A stretch of 64,000 bases of DNA, from contig NC_046673.1 of assembly GCF_003369915.1 (NCBI RefSeq), positions 1,162,001 through 1,226,000 of the forward strand, read 5' to 3'. Origin of the DNA: Drosophila miranda. Taxonomy: Eukaryota > Arthropoda > Insecta > Diptera > Drosophilidae. The first letter of the stretch is position 1. Each line of letters starts with the position of its first letter. The position numbers and the translations under genes are program-made. The notes beneath the pieces are model-generated. The model ran no database searches. It was given only the letters and a program-made list of their open reading frames with translations, and was not told where the DNA came from. Shown in pieces: positions 13,851 to 24,199 of this stretch.

Positions 13851-14511
13851 CTTCATTGGTAACAGTAATACTTATTATTTCAGTTTTTCTGCATGCTAAG
13901 AGCATATTGTATGATCGTCGTATTGCACCACATTTCAATTGAAGAGAACGAGACCAGTAGTTATGCCTTTGGAAAAAAGCATGCAGTGAGAAATAGAGGT
14001 ATCTAATGCTCTAGTATGTTTCCTTTTATTGAATTGGGGGCAGCCGAGCTTAAGAGAAACTATAATTACTGTGCAAAAATTCGTCCCTCCCTTCGATAAA
14101 TCGAAGAAATCGAATCGATTACAATAAAGTGACCCAATTTATTTTTTTATTTTTTTGGCATCGCAAAGATTTATTTACATAAATATCTACATAATATGCA
14201 TATATACATATAAATTGTTTTCGGAAATAGAAACCTTTTTCCACAACGACTTATTATTCGACCGTACCTGCCTGTAGTATTGTATCTATCGAATATTAAA
14301 AATAAATTCGATTTTGATTGTTTTTATGTACATATGTACGCATATATCCCGAAGGAGCCGAATATTTGTAACAATTACACGAATGCTGATTAATTGAATT
14401 TTATTGTAAATATATTAGACATTTTAATTTTTATTTTTTGGCAAGCGATCAAAATTCAATTTTGTATTTTATTTTATTTTTATTGTATATATGTAATTAC
14501 AAACTTAAAAA
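13851..14511. other. AT-rich spacer, nothing recognised
   Basis: AT-rich sequence between the LINE and helentron-associated copy 3. It contains short TATATACATA-like runs and no ORF or domain that I can support. It may include the extreme 3' end of the LINE or an unrelated insertion. Confidence 0.4.
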
Positions 14512-15000
14512 AAAACGAGTGGGAACGTTGTGAGTTGCTGCGGAGACCGCAACTCTACATTTATACCCGATACTTAGTCAGTATGGCTCTCCTCCGGCAG
14601 ACGGCGTGAACCTTGAACTACAAAGAGTGCGTGCGAGAGTGACAGAGTCAGTCAGAACTTGTCGTCGGGCACTGAGTAGCCACTGCAAATTGTTTTGTTC
14701 CTTTTGGTTAAAATAATGATCCGATCTGATCCAGATTCAGCACTCTGATAGATATGGTCCTCTACGATTCTGCGTTTTTTGTTTTCTGGTATCTTTGAAA
14801 TTGTGGATGCCACAAATTTTCGCCCATTGTGGAGGCGGTAGTGAGCAATGCGAAGTTTTGAAATATTCTTGTAACAGTGACATATCTCAGAAGTCCTGAT
14901 ATAAAATGTCGAATATATATAGTTTATGGGGTCGGAAACGATTCCTTTTGGACGTTACACACATCCATTTTCACCAAAAATCTAATATACCCCAATATAC
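14512..15000 (+). mobile_element. Helentron-associated element copy 3, internally deleted
   Basis: Forward copy beginning 'aaacgagtgggaacgttgtgag'. It keeps the 5' third, one 'tttcgcccattg' block, and the 3' part from 'tatggggtcggaaacg' to 'ctaatataccccaata'. The GTCY tract is deleted, and the terminal palindrome is cut off exactly where LOA-clade LINE sequence begins. It forms a head-to-head inverted pair with copy 2. Confidence 0.8.
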
Positions 15001-17135
15001 TGACGCCAAGGAGCATCAGGACCTAGCAACTGAGGAACAGCACCCCCCAATAGGTCTGTTAACCACTAAGAGAATCCACTGGGCCATAGACTCCTTCGCG
15101 GCCATAAAAGCACCAGGACTGGACGGGATATCCCCAGCCATGATGCAGTTGACCAAAAAGGTTGTTACCCCATGGCTCTTCGCAATATACTCAGCATGCC
15201 TAAGTACGGGCTATATCCCCATCCAATGGAGAACCTCGAGGTTTGTCTTCCTCCCTAAGGCAGGAAAGTGCAGCCACGTGAGTCCCAAGGATTACAGACC
15301 GATAAGCCTTACCTCCTTTCTACTAAAAACACTAGAAATGCTGTTGGATTTACACATCAGGAATGAGGTAGGGGGACTGATGTCAACAAACCAACACGCC
15401 TACACCAACGGGAAATCAGTGGAGACGGCACTACACTCGCTAGTAGCCACCATCGAGAGCGCCCTTCACAACAAAAGTATGCTTTGGGAGCATTTGTGGA
15501 CATCTCAGGAGCATTCAACAACGTGGCAACAATCGCAATAACAAGTCGCCTAGAAGTGAATAACATACACCCTGCAATCAACGTCTGGATCAAAAACCTC
15601 CTAAGTTGTAGACGGGTGCAATCGGAGTGGGGCACCGCTTCCATGGTAAAGGGGGCACACAGAGGCACACCTCAAGGTGGAGTCCTATCGCCACTACTGT
15701 GGAATTTGGTGGTCGACGACCTCATTAAGAGATTTGAAAGGAAGGCCCCAAAAATAACAGCCTATGCAGATGACATAAGCATACTTATTACGGGTGTATG
15801 TCCATCGACCCTCAGCTCCATAATGGAACGTACACTCAGGGAGATACGTGAGTGGGCGGAAGAGGTAGGACTCAGTATCAACGCGGACAAGACGGACCTC
15901 ATCCTCTTTACCAAGAGGTACAAGGTACCGATATGGACCCCCCCGAAAATTGACCAAACTAAGCTGACTCCAAAATCACAGGTGAAATACCTAGGCACAG
16001 TACTGGACAGCAAGCTGGCATGGAGGCCCAATGTAGTGGAAAGGGTGAAGAAGGCTACCATTGCGCTTTATGCATCCAAGAAGATGCTCAGCAGCACATG
16101 GGGCCTGTCACCTGCTCTAATGCACTGGATCTACATCTCGGTGGTGCGACCAACTCTGCTGTATGGAGCCTTAGTGTGGTGGCAGGCTATTGAAAAGAAG
16201 ACATGCCATAAGCTTATGGAAAAGACTCAGCGACAGGCTCTGCTCTGTATTACAGGGGCGCTGAGGTCAACCCCAACAAAAGCACTCGAAACTATACTCG
16301 GAATCGACCCCCTGGACATTCACGCTCGCCTGATTGCGGGAAAGGCAGCACAACGCCTTATAGCATCAGGAAATCTATCCATACAAGGATACGGGCACAG
16401 TTCAATTGGCAGGGACATGACCAGATCAACTGATTACCCCCCAAACTTGCCTTGACGTCAAGTTTTTGCCATCGGGAAGGCAGCGGAGGTCGCTCTCCTA
16501 ACAGAACGAGCACACGATGCGGTCAACCTATTCGTCGGCGATAAGATCCATGCAGTCGTCCGCGGTCAGTTCCAGAAGTGTCTTGGCGAGCAGGGAGGCA
16601 TTAGACATCCTAAGCACGACAAAGACAGTGCGGATCTATTGGGTTCCCAGCCACCAGGGCATCGAAGGAAACGAAGCGGCGGACGTACTAGCTAAGGAAG
16701 AAGCAGGCTACAACACAGACTGATAACAGGTGGAACAGTACCACCACCTGCAAAACCTCGAAGATAATGTGCAAGGAACGCAACGAGAAACTTAGCCACT
16801 ACCTACTGCACCTACCACGAAAAGACTGTAGATTGCTAGTGGGAATACTTACAGGTCACTTTCTGGCTGCTGCACATGCGGCTAAGCTAGGCATCACCAA
16901 CAGAGACAGTTGTAGGAAATGTGATGAACCTGGGGCTATCGAAACCCTGGAACATCTCATCTGCTACTGTCCGGCTCTCTCAAGGGCAAGGAGGAGATAC
17001 CTGGGCGCCCCAGTGCTGGCATCACTGGAAGATGCCTCCAAAAGGACGCCACAGGAACTGCTGGCCTATGCTAAAAACACCTCGATTCTCGGGGACTTTA
17101 CAACCACCTAAACACTCCCACGACGGCCCTTAAAG
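15001..17135 (+). mobile_element. LOA-clade LINE (bilbo/TRIM-like), 5'-truncated and decayed
   Basis: The ORF2 portion of a LINE. RT comes first (APGLDGISPAMM, then GAFVDISGAFNN in a shifted frame, GTPQGGVLSPLLWNLVVDD, 'YADDISIL'). An RNase H remnant follows (YWVPSHQGIEGNEAAD near 16640-16700). A C-terminal Cys/His segment (CRKCDEPGAIETLEHLICYC) ends with TAA at 17111. RNase H after the RT is characteristic of the LOA and I groups. The bilbo and TRIM elements of obscura-group flies are LOA members, which fits. There are frameshifts near 15477 and between 16455 and 16517, and between 16723 and 16767. The element has no ORF1 and no endonuclease. Confidence 0.8.
15484..16455 (+). pseudogene. LOA-type reverse transcriptase, main frame
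   Basis: 323 codons covering the RT palm and thumb. They include VDISGAFNN (first catalytic Asp), TPQGGVLSP, and the intact catalytic YADD box near 15763-15774. The thumb follows (SINADKTDLILF, VKYLGTVLD). The N-terminal RT part sits in the preceding frame (about 15010-15480), which is joined through a frameshift. The frame closes at 16453 before RNase H, which continues in other frames. It is non-functional as a whole, although the catalytic core is unusually well preserved. Confidence 0.75.
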
Positions 17136-17154
17136 AATAAAGCGGTACATACAT

Positions 17155-17355
17155 ATATTAGATTCGTATAGAATCTATACTATAGATGTATGTGACAGCC
17201 AGAAGGAAACGCTTCCAATCTTATAAATTATACATATACATAGATTCTTGACCAGCATCAATAGCCGAGTCGATATAGCCACATTCGTTTGTCCGTCCGT
17301 CCGTCTTAATGAGCGCCTTTGTAAACTTAATGTGTAGAGAGCTAGAATAATGGCC
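17155..17355 (-). mobile_element. Old, diverged helentron-associated fragment (copy 4)
   Basis: Reverse-strand remnant aligned to the 3' part of the family. It has 'tattagattcg', 'cagaaggaaacgcttcc', 'gaccagcatcaatagccgagtcgat', a short GTCC tract and 'gagcgcctttg'. It is more diverged than the other copies. It starts within ~20 bp of the LOA LINE's 3' end. Confidence 0.65.
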
Positions 17356-17856
17356 ATTAGGTGGAATGATGATAGATTGCAGAAATTAATATCGGCGTTG
17401 TGTCTTTTCTCATGACAGGTGCAAGAACAAGCAATACCACAATCCCCTCCACGCATTAAAAAATAATCCGTCCCTTTTGCAAACGGCGATACCAAAAACA
17501 GAGACCATGCAGAGCATATTTACATACATATTTCTTCATACATACATACATATGTACATATGTAAGACTTATGGACAGTAATTCCTTAGCAGCCAGCTTT
17601 TATAGCCTCACAGTAGCCAGCCTTAATATTCTGATGTGTATGTTTGGTTGTAAATACGTTTGAGATAATAACTTTCTACATCCATCCCTTCCCTTCTGAG
17701 AGTTGCAAACATCTGGATAACATAATAATAACCTTGGCAAAGGTGCTCGACTCGATCTTGAAGTTTGGAATTATTATTTGTTACATCTTCAAAACTTGAC
17801 ATTTAAGTATAAAAAAAAGATACACGTCGCATGCTAGGCTAGGCTCCTCCTCTTGC

Positions 17857-18291
17857 TCACTCTTCGTCCGCATCGTTAGTGTCCGCATCCAAGTCCACCC
17901 AGTTGTCGTCGCTGAACTCATCGATGGTGTCGTTGTCATCGGCGACGGCCGCCACGCTAATATCATCATCGGTGGAGCCAGAATTCGTGGTTGCTGTTGT
18001 GGCTGTGGCTGCCACAGATGTGGGTCTGGGCGGACGATCAGCCAGATCCTCCTGAGTAGCCAACGTGGGAGTGGTCGAGCCAGTGGGTGTGCCCGAGGAC
18101 GGCGTCTCTGTGCACGTGCCAGCTGTATAGCTGGAAGTTGCCGTGCCAGACGTGGACGCGTCGTCCCCGGTGATGGTTTCCACAGAGTGTCTGGGGCGCT
18201 GGTTCTTGCATTTGTGCTCAAGGCGCTTCGCGTCGTACTCCTTGAGATCGGACAGTTTAAGTGTTATGCTTTGCAGATCACGTTTCAGCAT
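17857..18291 (-). CDS. CDC26-like anaphase-promoting complex subunit (putative)
   Basis: A 144-residue protein. I chose the ATG at 18291 because it has a good fly context (TTAACAATG) and the preceding in-frame residues look like 5' untranslated sequence. The N terminus, MLKRDLQSITLKLSDLKEYD, follows the CDC26 signature of other animals (M-L-R/K-R, then T-x-LxLKLxDixEf). In known complexes that segment inserts into the TPR superhelix of APC6. The rest is low complexity: a Ser/Thr/Gly-rich linker and a strongly acidic C-terminal tail with FSDDNWVDLDAD. CDC26 proteins are small and have a variable acidic tail, which fits. The gene is isolated among mobile elements. Alternative: an unrelated small acidic protein. 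The assignment rests on about 20 residues. Confidence 0.55.
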   Translation of the reverse strand: MLKRDLQSITLKLSDLKEYDAKRLEHKCKNQRPRHSVETITGDDASTSGTATSSYTAGTCTETPSSGTPTGSTTPTLATQEDLADRPPRPTSVAATATTATTNSGSTDDDISVAAVADDNDTIDEFSDDNWVDLDADTNDADEE

Positions 18292-18489
18292 TGTTAAGCA
18301 CAAAAAGAGATGATTTGGTTCCGCAAAAATATGTTCGGCCGCGATCGATGCTTTTTTATAAACAGTTATTCGCCGGAGTTGCCAGACCGCTGACGAAGCG
18401 ATAATAACAGTGGTGGAGGGGGTGGGTGGTAGCACATACTTAATTTTAGTATAAGTCTATATACATACAAAAAGACAGAATGAAATGAT

Positions 18490-18850
18490 AATATGCAGAA
18501 GGACTAAGCCTTAGTCTCAGTCCAGTACTCAGACAATATATGTTTCTTAGTTGTGTTTCGGAGATGGTCCGTAACGTTTTGCCTTTCCCAGTTATTCCAC
18601 CATTCATCTGGGGTGTTCCTAAGCCGCACCTTTCTAAGCGGTATTAGGCAGATAGTTTCAAATGCAACCCTAAAAAGCAATGAATGGCAATAAAAAATAG
18701 TTCGCGCCTACACAAATTTCAAATCTTAATTCAAATTTTAAGTAGTTGAAAAAAGAAAAAAAAAACAACAAATACAAAACAGAATGAGACCAGAAATTGG
18801 TGGTAAAAAGTAAACATAAGTATGTATATATTTGCTTTTTAATGATTATT
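18490..18850 (-). repeat. Unidentified repeat, inverted copy A
   Basis: Reverse-strand sequence homologous to 21060-21400. Shared landmarks in element orientation are 'gcaaatatatacatactta', the coding-like reading FELRFEICVGANYFLLPFIAF (identical in both copies), and the segment that reads KVRLRNTPDEWWNNW in this copy. A splice-acceptor-like site (ctttttag/G) precedes an open 55-codon frame (18504-18668). The element is not one I can name. Confidence 0.65.
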
Positions 18851-19084
18851 ATTTTGCAGCCGTTCAATAAACAAACAATACACGCATGGCGAAGTGGACT
18901 GCACAGATGGAAAATCTCGCTATAAACATTTGGCATAATATTACTGCGGATTTCCGGGGGTCCCAAAACAAATCCGTTTATGCCGACCAAGACAGATACA
19001 AGGTTGTTTAATAAGTTTTGCAATTCGATTAGAAAAACACAATTTTAGAGTTTGAAATAACTTTTGTTATTTAGTATAGTCTTT

Positions 19085-20040
19085 CTTAACATCAATAAAC
19101 TTGTTCGAACGAGATTTAAATTTATGAGTTCCATCCCAGAAGTTAGAATAAGGAAGGGCCTCAAAATACGCCTCCACAGCTGTTATAACCTAATAATTTG
19201 ATAAAAAACGCTTTCCACGCATGCATTTTTTTAGGTTTGGAAACAGTTGGAAGTCGGTAGAAAACAAGTCTCGTGAATACAGTGAAAGCTCGAACAGTTC
19301 AAATTTTAATTCATAGATTTTACCCATTGTCAAAATGCTCTTGTGACATGTGTCCTGATTGTCCTGATGAAAAATAATTTTTTCTTCTGGAAACTGGGTG
19401 TTTTCTGAAAAAATTTTTCCTTTAGCTGGTCTAAAAGGATACAGTCATATTCGGAATTTATTGTTTTACTAGTTTGCAAGTAGTCCACAAAAAAACTTCT
19501 TTTCGCATCCTAAAAAACTGATACTAACAACTTCTTGGTCGATTTCTGAACACTAACTCTTTCACGAGCCGAAGAACCAGTTTCAAACCACTTTTTAACC
19601 TCTTGTTTTCATTCAGAATCATGGTGATAAAGCCAAGTCTCATTCGAAAACGCTTTAAATGTGGCTGAGAAAGTCGTTTTTTTCATTTTTAGCGAATGCG
19701 GCACCCATTTTGCACACAGCTTTCTGAAACCCAATACATCAGTCAAAATATTTGTTACACTGACCAATGAGATGCCTAGGGGTTCTACTAAATCTCTTTC
19801 AGTCACTCGACGATGTTCCAATACGATATCCTATTTTTTTTTTCTATAAATTCGGGTGTTGTGGCTAAACTTCGACGTCCTTCAAGGCTTGTACGACCAC
19901 GTTTAAATTAATTGAATTAAATTAATTGAAGGCGAAGAGTCCTTATATTCTTTTCATATTTAATCATAAATATCCTTTGCTTTTAAACCTTAAAAAAAAA
20001 AATCAATCACTGCACAATACTTGATTTTTTACATTGGAAA
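19085..20040 (-). pseudogene. Dead mariner-type transposase
   Basis: Reverse-strand remnants of a mariner transposase in several frames. Near 19880 is the reading FKRGRTSLEGRRS, the end of the helix-turn-helix region. At 19609-19821 are ERDLVEPLGISLVSVTNIL and FRKLCAKWVPHSL. Near 19330-19360 is a degenerate second-Asp block (HQDNQDTCHKS). Near 19215-19290 is the third block (YSRDLFSTDFQLFPNLKKC). The DxxD motifs are present only as decayed remnants. Stops and frameshifts interrupt it, so it is inactive. I could not fix the terminal inverted repeats. Confidence 0.8.
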
Positions 20041-20148
20041 AAAGTCTCTAACATGTCGATACTAAATGATTTTTAATAAAAGAAAATAAACTGACAGATT
20101 TAAATAAAACTTATACGTTCATATGAAAGATATACCAACATTACATAT

Positions 20149-20873
20149 CAAAACGAGGGGGAACGTTGTGAGTTGCTGCGTACACCGCAACTCTACAGTT
20201 ATACCCGATACTAAGTCAGTATGGCTCTCCTCCGGCAGACGCCGCTAATATTAAACGACACGACAAAGAGTGCGTGCGAGAGAGACAGAAAATCAGTCTG
20301 AGCGTGACGTCGGGCGCTGCGTAGCCAGTGCAAATTGATTTGTTCCTTTTGGGTATAAAAATTTTCTGATCTGATCCAGATTCAGCAATCTGATAGATAT
20401 GGTCGTTATCTATGATTTTGCGTTTTTAGTTTTCTCGAATCTGCCATATTGTGGATGCAACAGATTTTCGTCCTTTGTGTGGGCGGAAGGGGGTGGGGCG
20501 AAATTTTGAGATATACGTTTTATAGTGGGATCTAACAGGAGTGCGGATACTAAATTTGGTTACTCTAGCGTTAATAGTCTCTGAGATTTGTGGATGCCCC
20601 AGATTTTCGTCCTTTGCGGGGGCGGAAGGGGGTGTGGCGAAATTTGGACACGAAACGGTCAAGGTCCGATATCACAGGAGTGTGGATACCAAATTTGCTT
20701 GCACTAGCTCTTATGGGTTCTGAGATCCTTGAACTCATATTTTGCAATTGGCAAAACCGACCATGAAACCTGTGTGTTAGAGAGAGACAGAGCGAAAAGA
20801 ATGAAATTGTTTTCTTGATTCTGGCTATAATAATTATACGATCTGGTTCAGATTTTGCACTCTGGAAGATATG
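20149..20873 (+). mobile_element. Helentron-associated element copy 5, 3' truncated
   Basis: Forward copy starting 'aaaacgagggggaacgttgtgag'. It includes both 'ttttcgtcctttg' blocks and the 'gttagagagagacagagcgaa' motif near 20778. It ends about 'ctggaagatatg', where an unrelated sequence begins. The GTCY tract and terminal palindrome are absent. Confidence 0.85.
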
Positions 20874-21059
20874 AAAATTGCAGCAGCTCTGGTTGGAGGT
20901 TGGTTTGGCCTAAGCTTTTCGCAATTTGCTGGAGCATCTCTCGCTTTGTTTCCTGGTGTTCCTCCTGTAATTTCTGCTGCTCCCTCTGGACTTCAAGCAA
21001 TTTCCGAACAATCTCCAGAAGATTTTTCAGTTTAATCCGTTTTGGTGCAGCGCCTTGGT

Positions 21060-21400
21060 AGCAGATAGAATATTAAAAAAGCAAATGCATACATACTTAT
21101 GTTTACGTATTACCACCAATTGCTGGTCTCATTTTGTATTAAGATTTTTTGTTTTTTTTAACGATTTAAAATTTGAATTACGATTTGAAATATGTGTAGG
21201 CGCGAACTATTTTTTATTGCCATTCATTGCTTTTTAGGGCTGCATTTGGAAACCATCGGCTAACTATCGCATAAAAAAGTGCAGCTTAGGAACATTCCAG
21301 ATGGATGGTTTAATAACTGGAAAATTTTCAGAGCGGCAAAACGGCGAGCGGACCATCCCTGAATAGCCGCCGGATGGTAGCGGCGCGAACGGCTCAAGGT
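21060..21400 (+). repeat. Unidentified repeat, inverted copy B
   Basis: Forward-strand partner of 18490-18850. It keeps FELRFEICVGANYFLLPFIAF and, after the same ctttttag/G acceptor-like site at about 21237, a decayed version of the second reading (KVQLRNIPDGWFNNW) with stops. The two copies are inverted and flank mariner and helentron-associated insertions. Confidence 0.65.
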
Positions 21401-21423
21401 TTGAATTATTTAAGAACAATATT

Positions 21424-21429
21424 TTTATT
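21424..21429 (-). terminator. Polyadenylation signal of the Gly/Tyr-rich peptide gene
   Basis: AATAAA on the reverse strand, about 120 bases beyond the stop codon at 21550. It gives a plausible 3' untranslated region. Confidence 0.6.
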
Positions 21430-21549
21430 TAATTTTCTTTAGACTGAAAATTTGATACATCTAAATTAGTGCATGATGGGCAGTGATGAGCGTGAAGCGA
21501 TAAAAAAAATATGTATGCGTGGATGCGCGGACGTGTTCTAAGGAGCCTC

Positions 21550-21986
21550 CTAGTAGTAGCTGTAGTGGGCATGACCATGGTGGGGATAGAAGCCGTGATG
21601 GCCGCCGTAGGGCGCGTATCCAAAGCTGCCGTAAGGACTACCATAGCCATAGGAGTTGTGTGCATAATAGCCATGTCCATAGCCGCCATAGCCACTATAG
21701 CCACCATACCCACCATAGCCATGACCATAGCCATCAAAGCCAAAGCTATAGATCCCGCGCTTCTCCGTCTTCTTCTCGGCTATGGCGGCCGTATCCTGCT
21801 CGGGGTCCTCAGGAAGAGCAGCGGCGGGCTCGGAAATGGCTGCCCAGCTGACGGCCAGACATATGGCAAAAGCCACAAATACGCACTGCAAGTTTACCGG
21901 AGGTTTGGTTTAGGTTAGTCCTTTTCGGCCATGCTGCTGAGGATCTTCGTGCTGTTTCACCCGCTTCCGCTTACCAAGAACTTCAT
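21550..21986 (-). CDS. Secreted Gly/Tyr/His-rich peptide
   Basis: Two-exon gene. Exon 1 is 21975-21986 (ATG AAG TTC TTG, then gtaag). The intron is 21886-21974 (89 bp, ending ttgcag) and exon 2 is 21550-21885. The splice joins in phase 0 and gives 115 residues. Residues 1-19 (MKFLCVFVAFAICLAVSWA) are a signal peptide. An acidic/Ala-rich propeptide follows and ends in EKKTEKR, a dibasic processing site. After it come GIYSFGFDGYGHGYGG and further GYGG/GHG repeats, ending in a His/Tyr-rich tail. Such composition is typical of insect cuticle, chorion-like or neuropeptide-like precursor proteins. I cannot choose among these. A TATA box and a polyadenylation signal support the model. Confidence 0.75.
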
Positions 21987-22079
21987 GTTAAGGGACTTTT
22001 TGTGTCTAGAATGGAGCCACTGCTGGTTGTCGCGACTGAAGCCGATTGACGTTTGTTCATTGTGGGAGCTTGCCCTGCG

Positions 22080-22088
22080 CTTTTATAG
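22080..22088 (-). promoter_or_regulatory. TATA box of the Gly/Tyr-rich peptide gene
   Basis: CTATAAAAG on the reverse strand, about 95-100 bp upstream of the start codon at 21986. Initiation near 22055 would leave a 5' leader of about 70 bases. Confidence 0.6.
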
Positions 22089-22089
22089 T

Positions 22090-24190
22090 CGTCGGCAGGG
22101 CATTGCTGCTACAGTTTGATGTTATGCAAAGCTCCAACTACAGCAGTAGCAGCATCAGAGCAGCAGCAGCAGTGAATCGGCAGTGAAGTCAGCGATTGTT
22201 AAAGTTAAGGGATTGAATGCATGACGGGTTGACGACTTGAAATCGAATATTGTTTATGCTGAAGCAGCGTGCAACGACCTAAAAGGTTAATTTTCCGCTC
22301 ATCCCCTCAGATCTGGCAGTGGGCGTTGCAACTGACGTTTTTCCTCCCCACAAACCCCGATATCCGCAAAAGTTATAATCCAAATCCAAGTTCTAGAAGC
22401 CACGGCGGCCTATTATGCAATCCAAAAAACTTAATCCCACACTCTGGCAATACGATCCACAGACGACACACTGCCATGCGTGCCACAATCACCTGAGCAA
22501 CTATCGTATGACACTTTCACCAGCCCTCCAGATACATACATACATATGTATGTATTACAGAGGGGAAATTACATTATCCACATATGTGTGTATGCGAGAG
22601 GAGAGGGAGCCGTGTTCCACCTAGAAGCGGGCTGCCAAATCAAAATGCCACAAGCCCCGTGGGAAATGCATTCGAACACACAATATGAATGCGATTACGT
22701 TTATATGTATGTATGTACATTTGTACAATTATGAACAATTGCAAGTTTACAGCATTTTGGCATTTTTAATTAAGCTGCCAGTCGTTGAGATCTCTGCGAG
22801 ATCATTTCAAATACAAAACAAAAAAAACCAGCAACAAAAATTACTGCTCCCTCTTATCGAAAGAATCCACAGTGCACGACTTATTGACTTACCTGCAGTG
22901 GAAAGGCATACTGGGACTGTATTTTTGTAATTTTATTTTTGTTGTTTTAATTCTTATGTTAAGTCTATTGTGCCTCTACCTAAGTTGGTGTTATAGCATA
23001 TGTTAAACCTATTTTCCAGGCCTTTCGTTGCTAAAAAGCAATATTAGTTCTATCGATTAAGAGTTTAATAATAGCAAAACCCAGTGAACATAAGCAAATC
23101 ATTAAGTCCGTTATGGGTCAGCCTTCGGTTTTCTCTCGTCCATTTCCGATCGTTTTCTCTCAAGCACACATTCCTCTTATAGACCAAATAGAATCCCAAT
23201 CCCAATAGGGTATCGCTAAGCCGAGTCACCGTTTCCAACTCATTTCCGACTGCTTTGGGCCACAATGAAGGACGACCTTGACCGCAGCGCAGCATTAATT
23301 GCAAATGCACTTTTTGATTGGCTAACTTGATTGGAGCGGAAGAATGGAGGAGAGGGCGGCGAGACCCCATGAATGAGGCAATGCCGGAGGCAACATTGTT
23401 GAATGAAATGAAGCATGGAAAATGCAAACGGTATTTCACAAGCCCCCGCGGGCGACGTCTCGACATCCTCCCAAAAGTGGGTGGCAACACCATTGTTATA
23501 GCCATACCCATATCTATTGTTGCTTTTGTATCATTTAATGTTAATACTCGTAAGTACTTGGATTATTCGGCTGCAGTTGCTCGACCCAGCAAGCGCCGAC
23601 GATGAGGTTAATGCACGCGACGTCTCCGATCCCCGATCGCCACCGACTGCAGACTGCTGACTGCAGATGCGGGCCAAGTTAAGCAAGCGGAAGCCAGCGC
23701 CAGCGCCAGCCCCGACCAGATCCAGTCACGATGCCCCTCAGAGGTAACAACATTTTTGATTGCCAGCTAAACCATAATTCTTGGCCCGGCTTTTAAATAA
23801 TTCTAGTCTTGCCATTTTCCGAGTGCCGTGGCCACACAAATTGATTGATTCTTCATTGTCGTACTGTTGACTCGTCGCTTGATTTATTATCACGACTGTT
23901 ATTAGCGCATTGTTGGCCCCGATAGGGACTCCGATTTCTCTGGGACCGCTTTGGTAAGATCCGATCTTCCACAAGCCGATAAAACCTTTTTAAATACCAT
24001 TCGATTCGTTGAATGGCAATCGAAAAAACCACGCCCCCACCCCCCTTAAGTAATCAGCTGTTCATATTACACAACAAAAACAACACAGCTGCAGTAGCCG
24101 CGATTCGATTTCCATTTAAGTGGAAAATGCTTACATTTCCTTACAATTTATTACGCTTAACAGACATTAAATAGAATATCAGGAAATATG
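22090..24190. other. Intergenic stretch, no supportable gene
   Basis: It contains a CAG-type run (about 22140-22180), microsatellites (22528-22552 and 22700-22730), and a GC-richer block (23560-23745) ending in ATGCCCCTCAGAG followed by gtaac, which resembles a 5' exon with a donor site. I could not find a matching downstream exon. The 148-codon frame at 23065-23511 (-) has no domain and is probably chance. Confidence 0.4.
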
Positions 24191-24199
24191 TGCAATCGC

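Noticed and set aside
21511-21918. Forward ORFs over the Gly/Tyr-rich gene
   Set aside because: Antisense shadows of repetitive codons in the real reverse gene, which has signal peptide, intron, TATA box and poly(A) signal.
23065-23511. 148-codon reverse ORF between the secreted-peptide gene and the COX14-like gene
   Set aside because: No domain, no promoter or splice support, and overlapping forward ORF of similar quality; probably chance.
23690-23745. Possible 5' exon ending ATGCCCCTCAGAG/gtaac
   Set aside because: Good donor-like sequence but no compatible downstream exon found; left as a note only.
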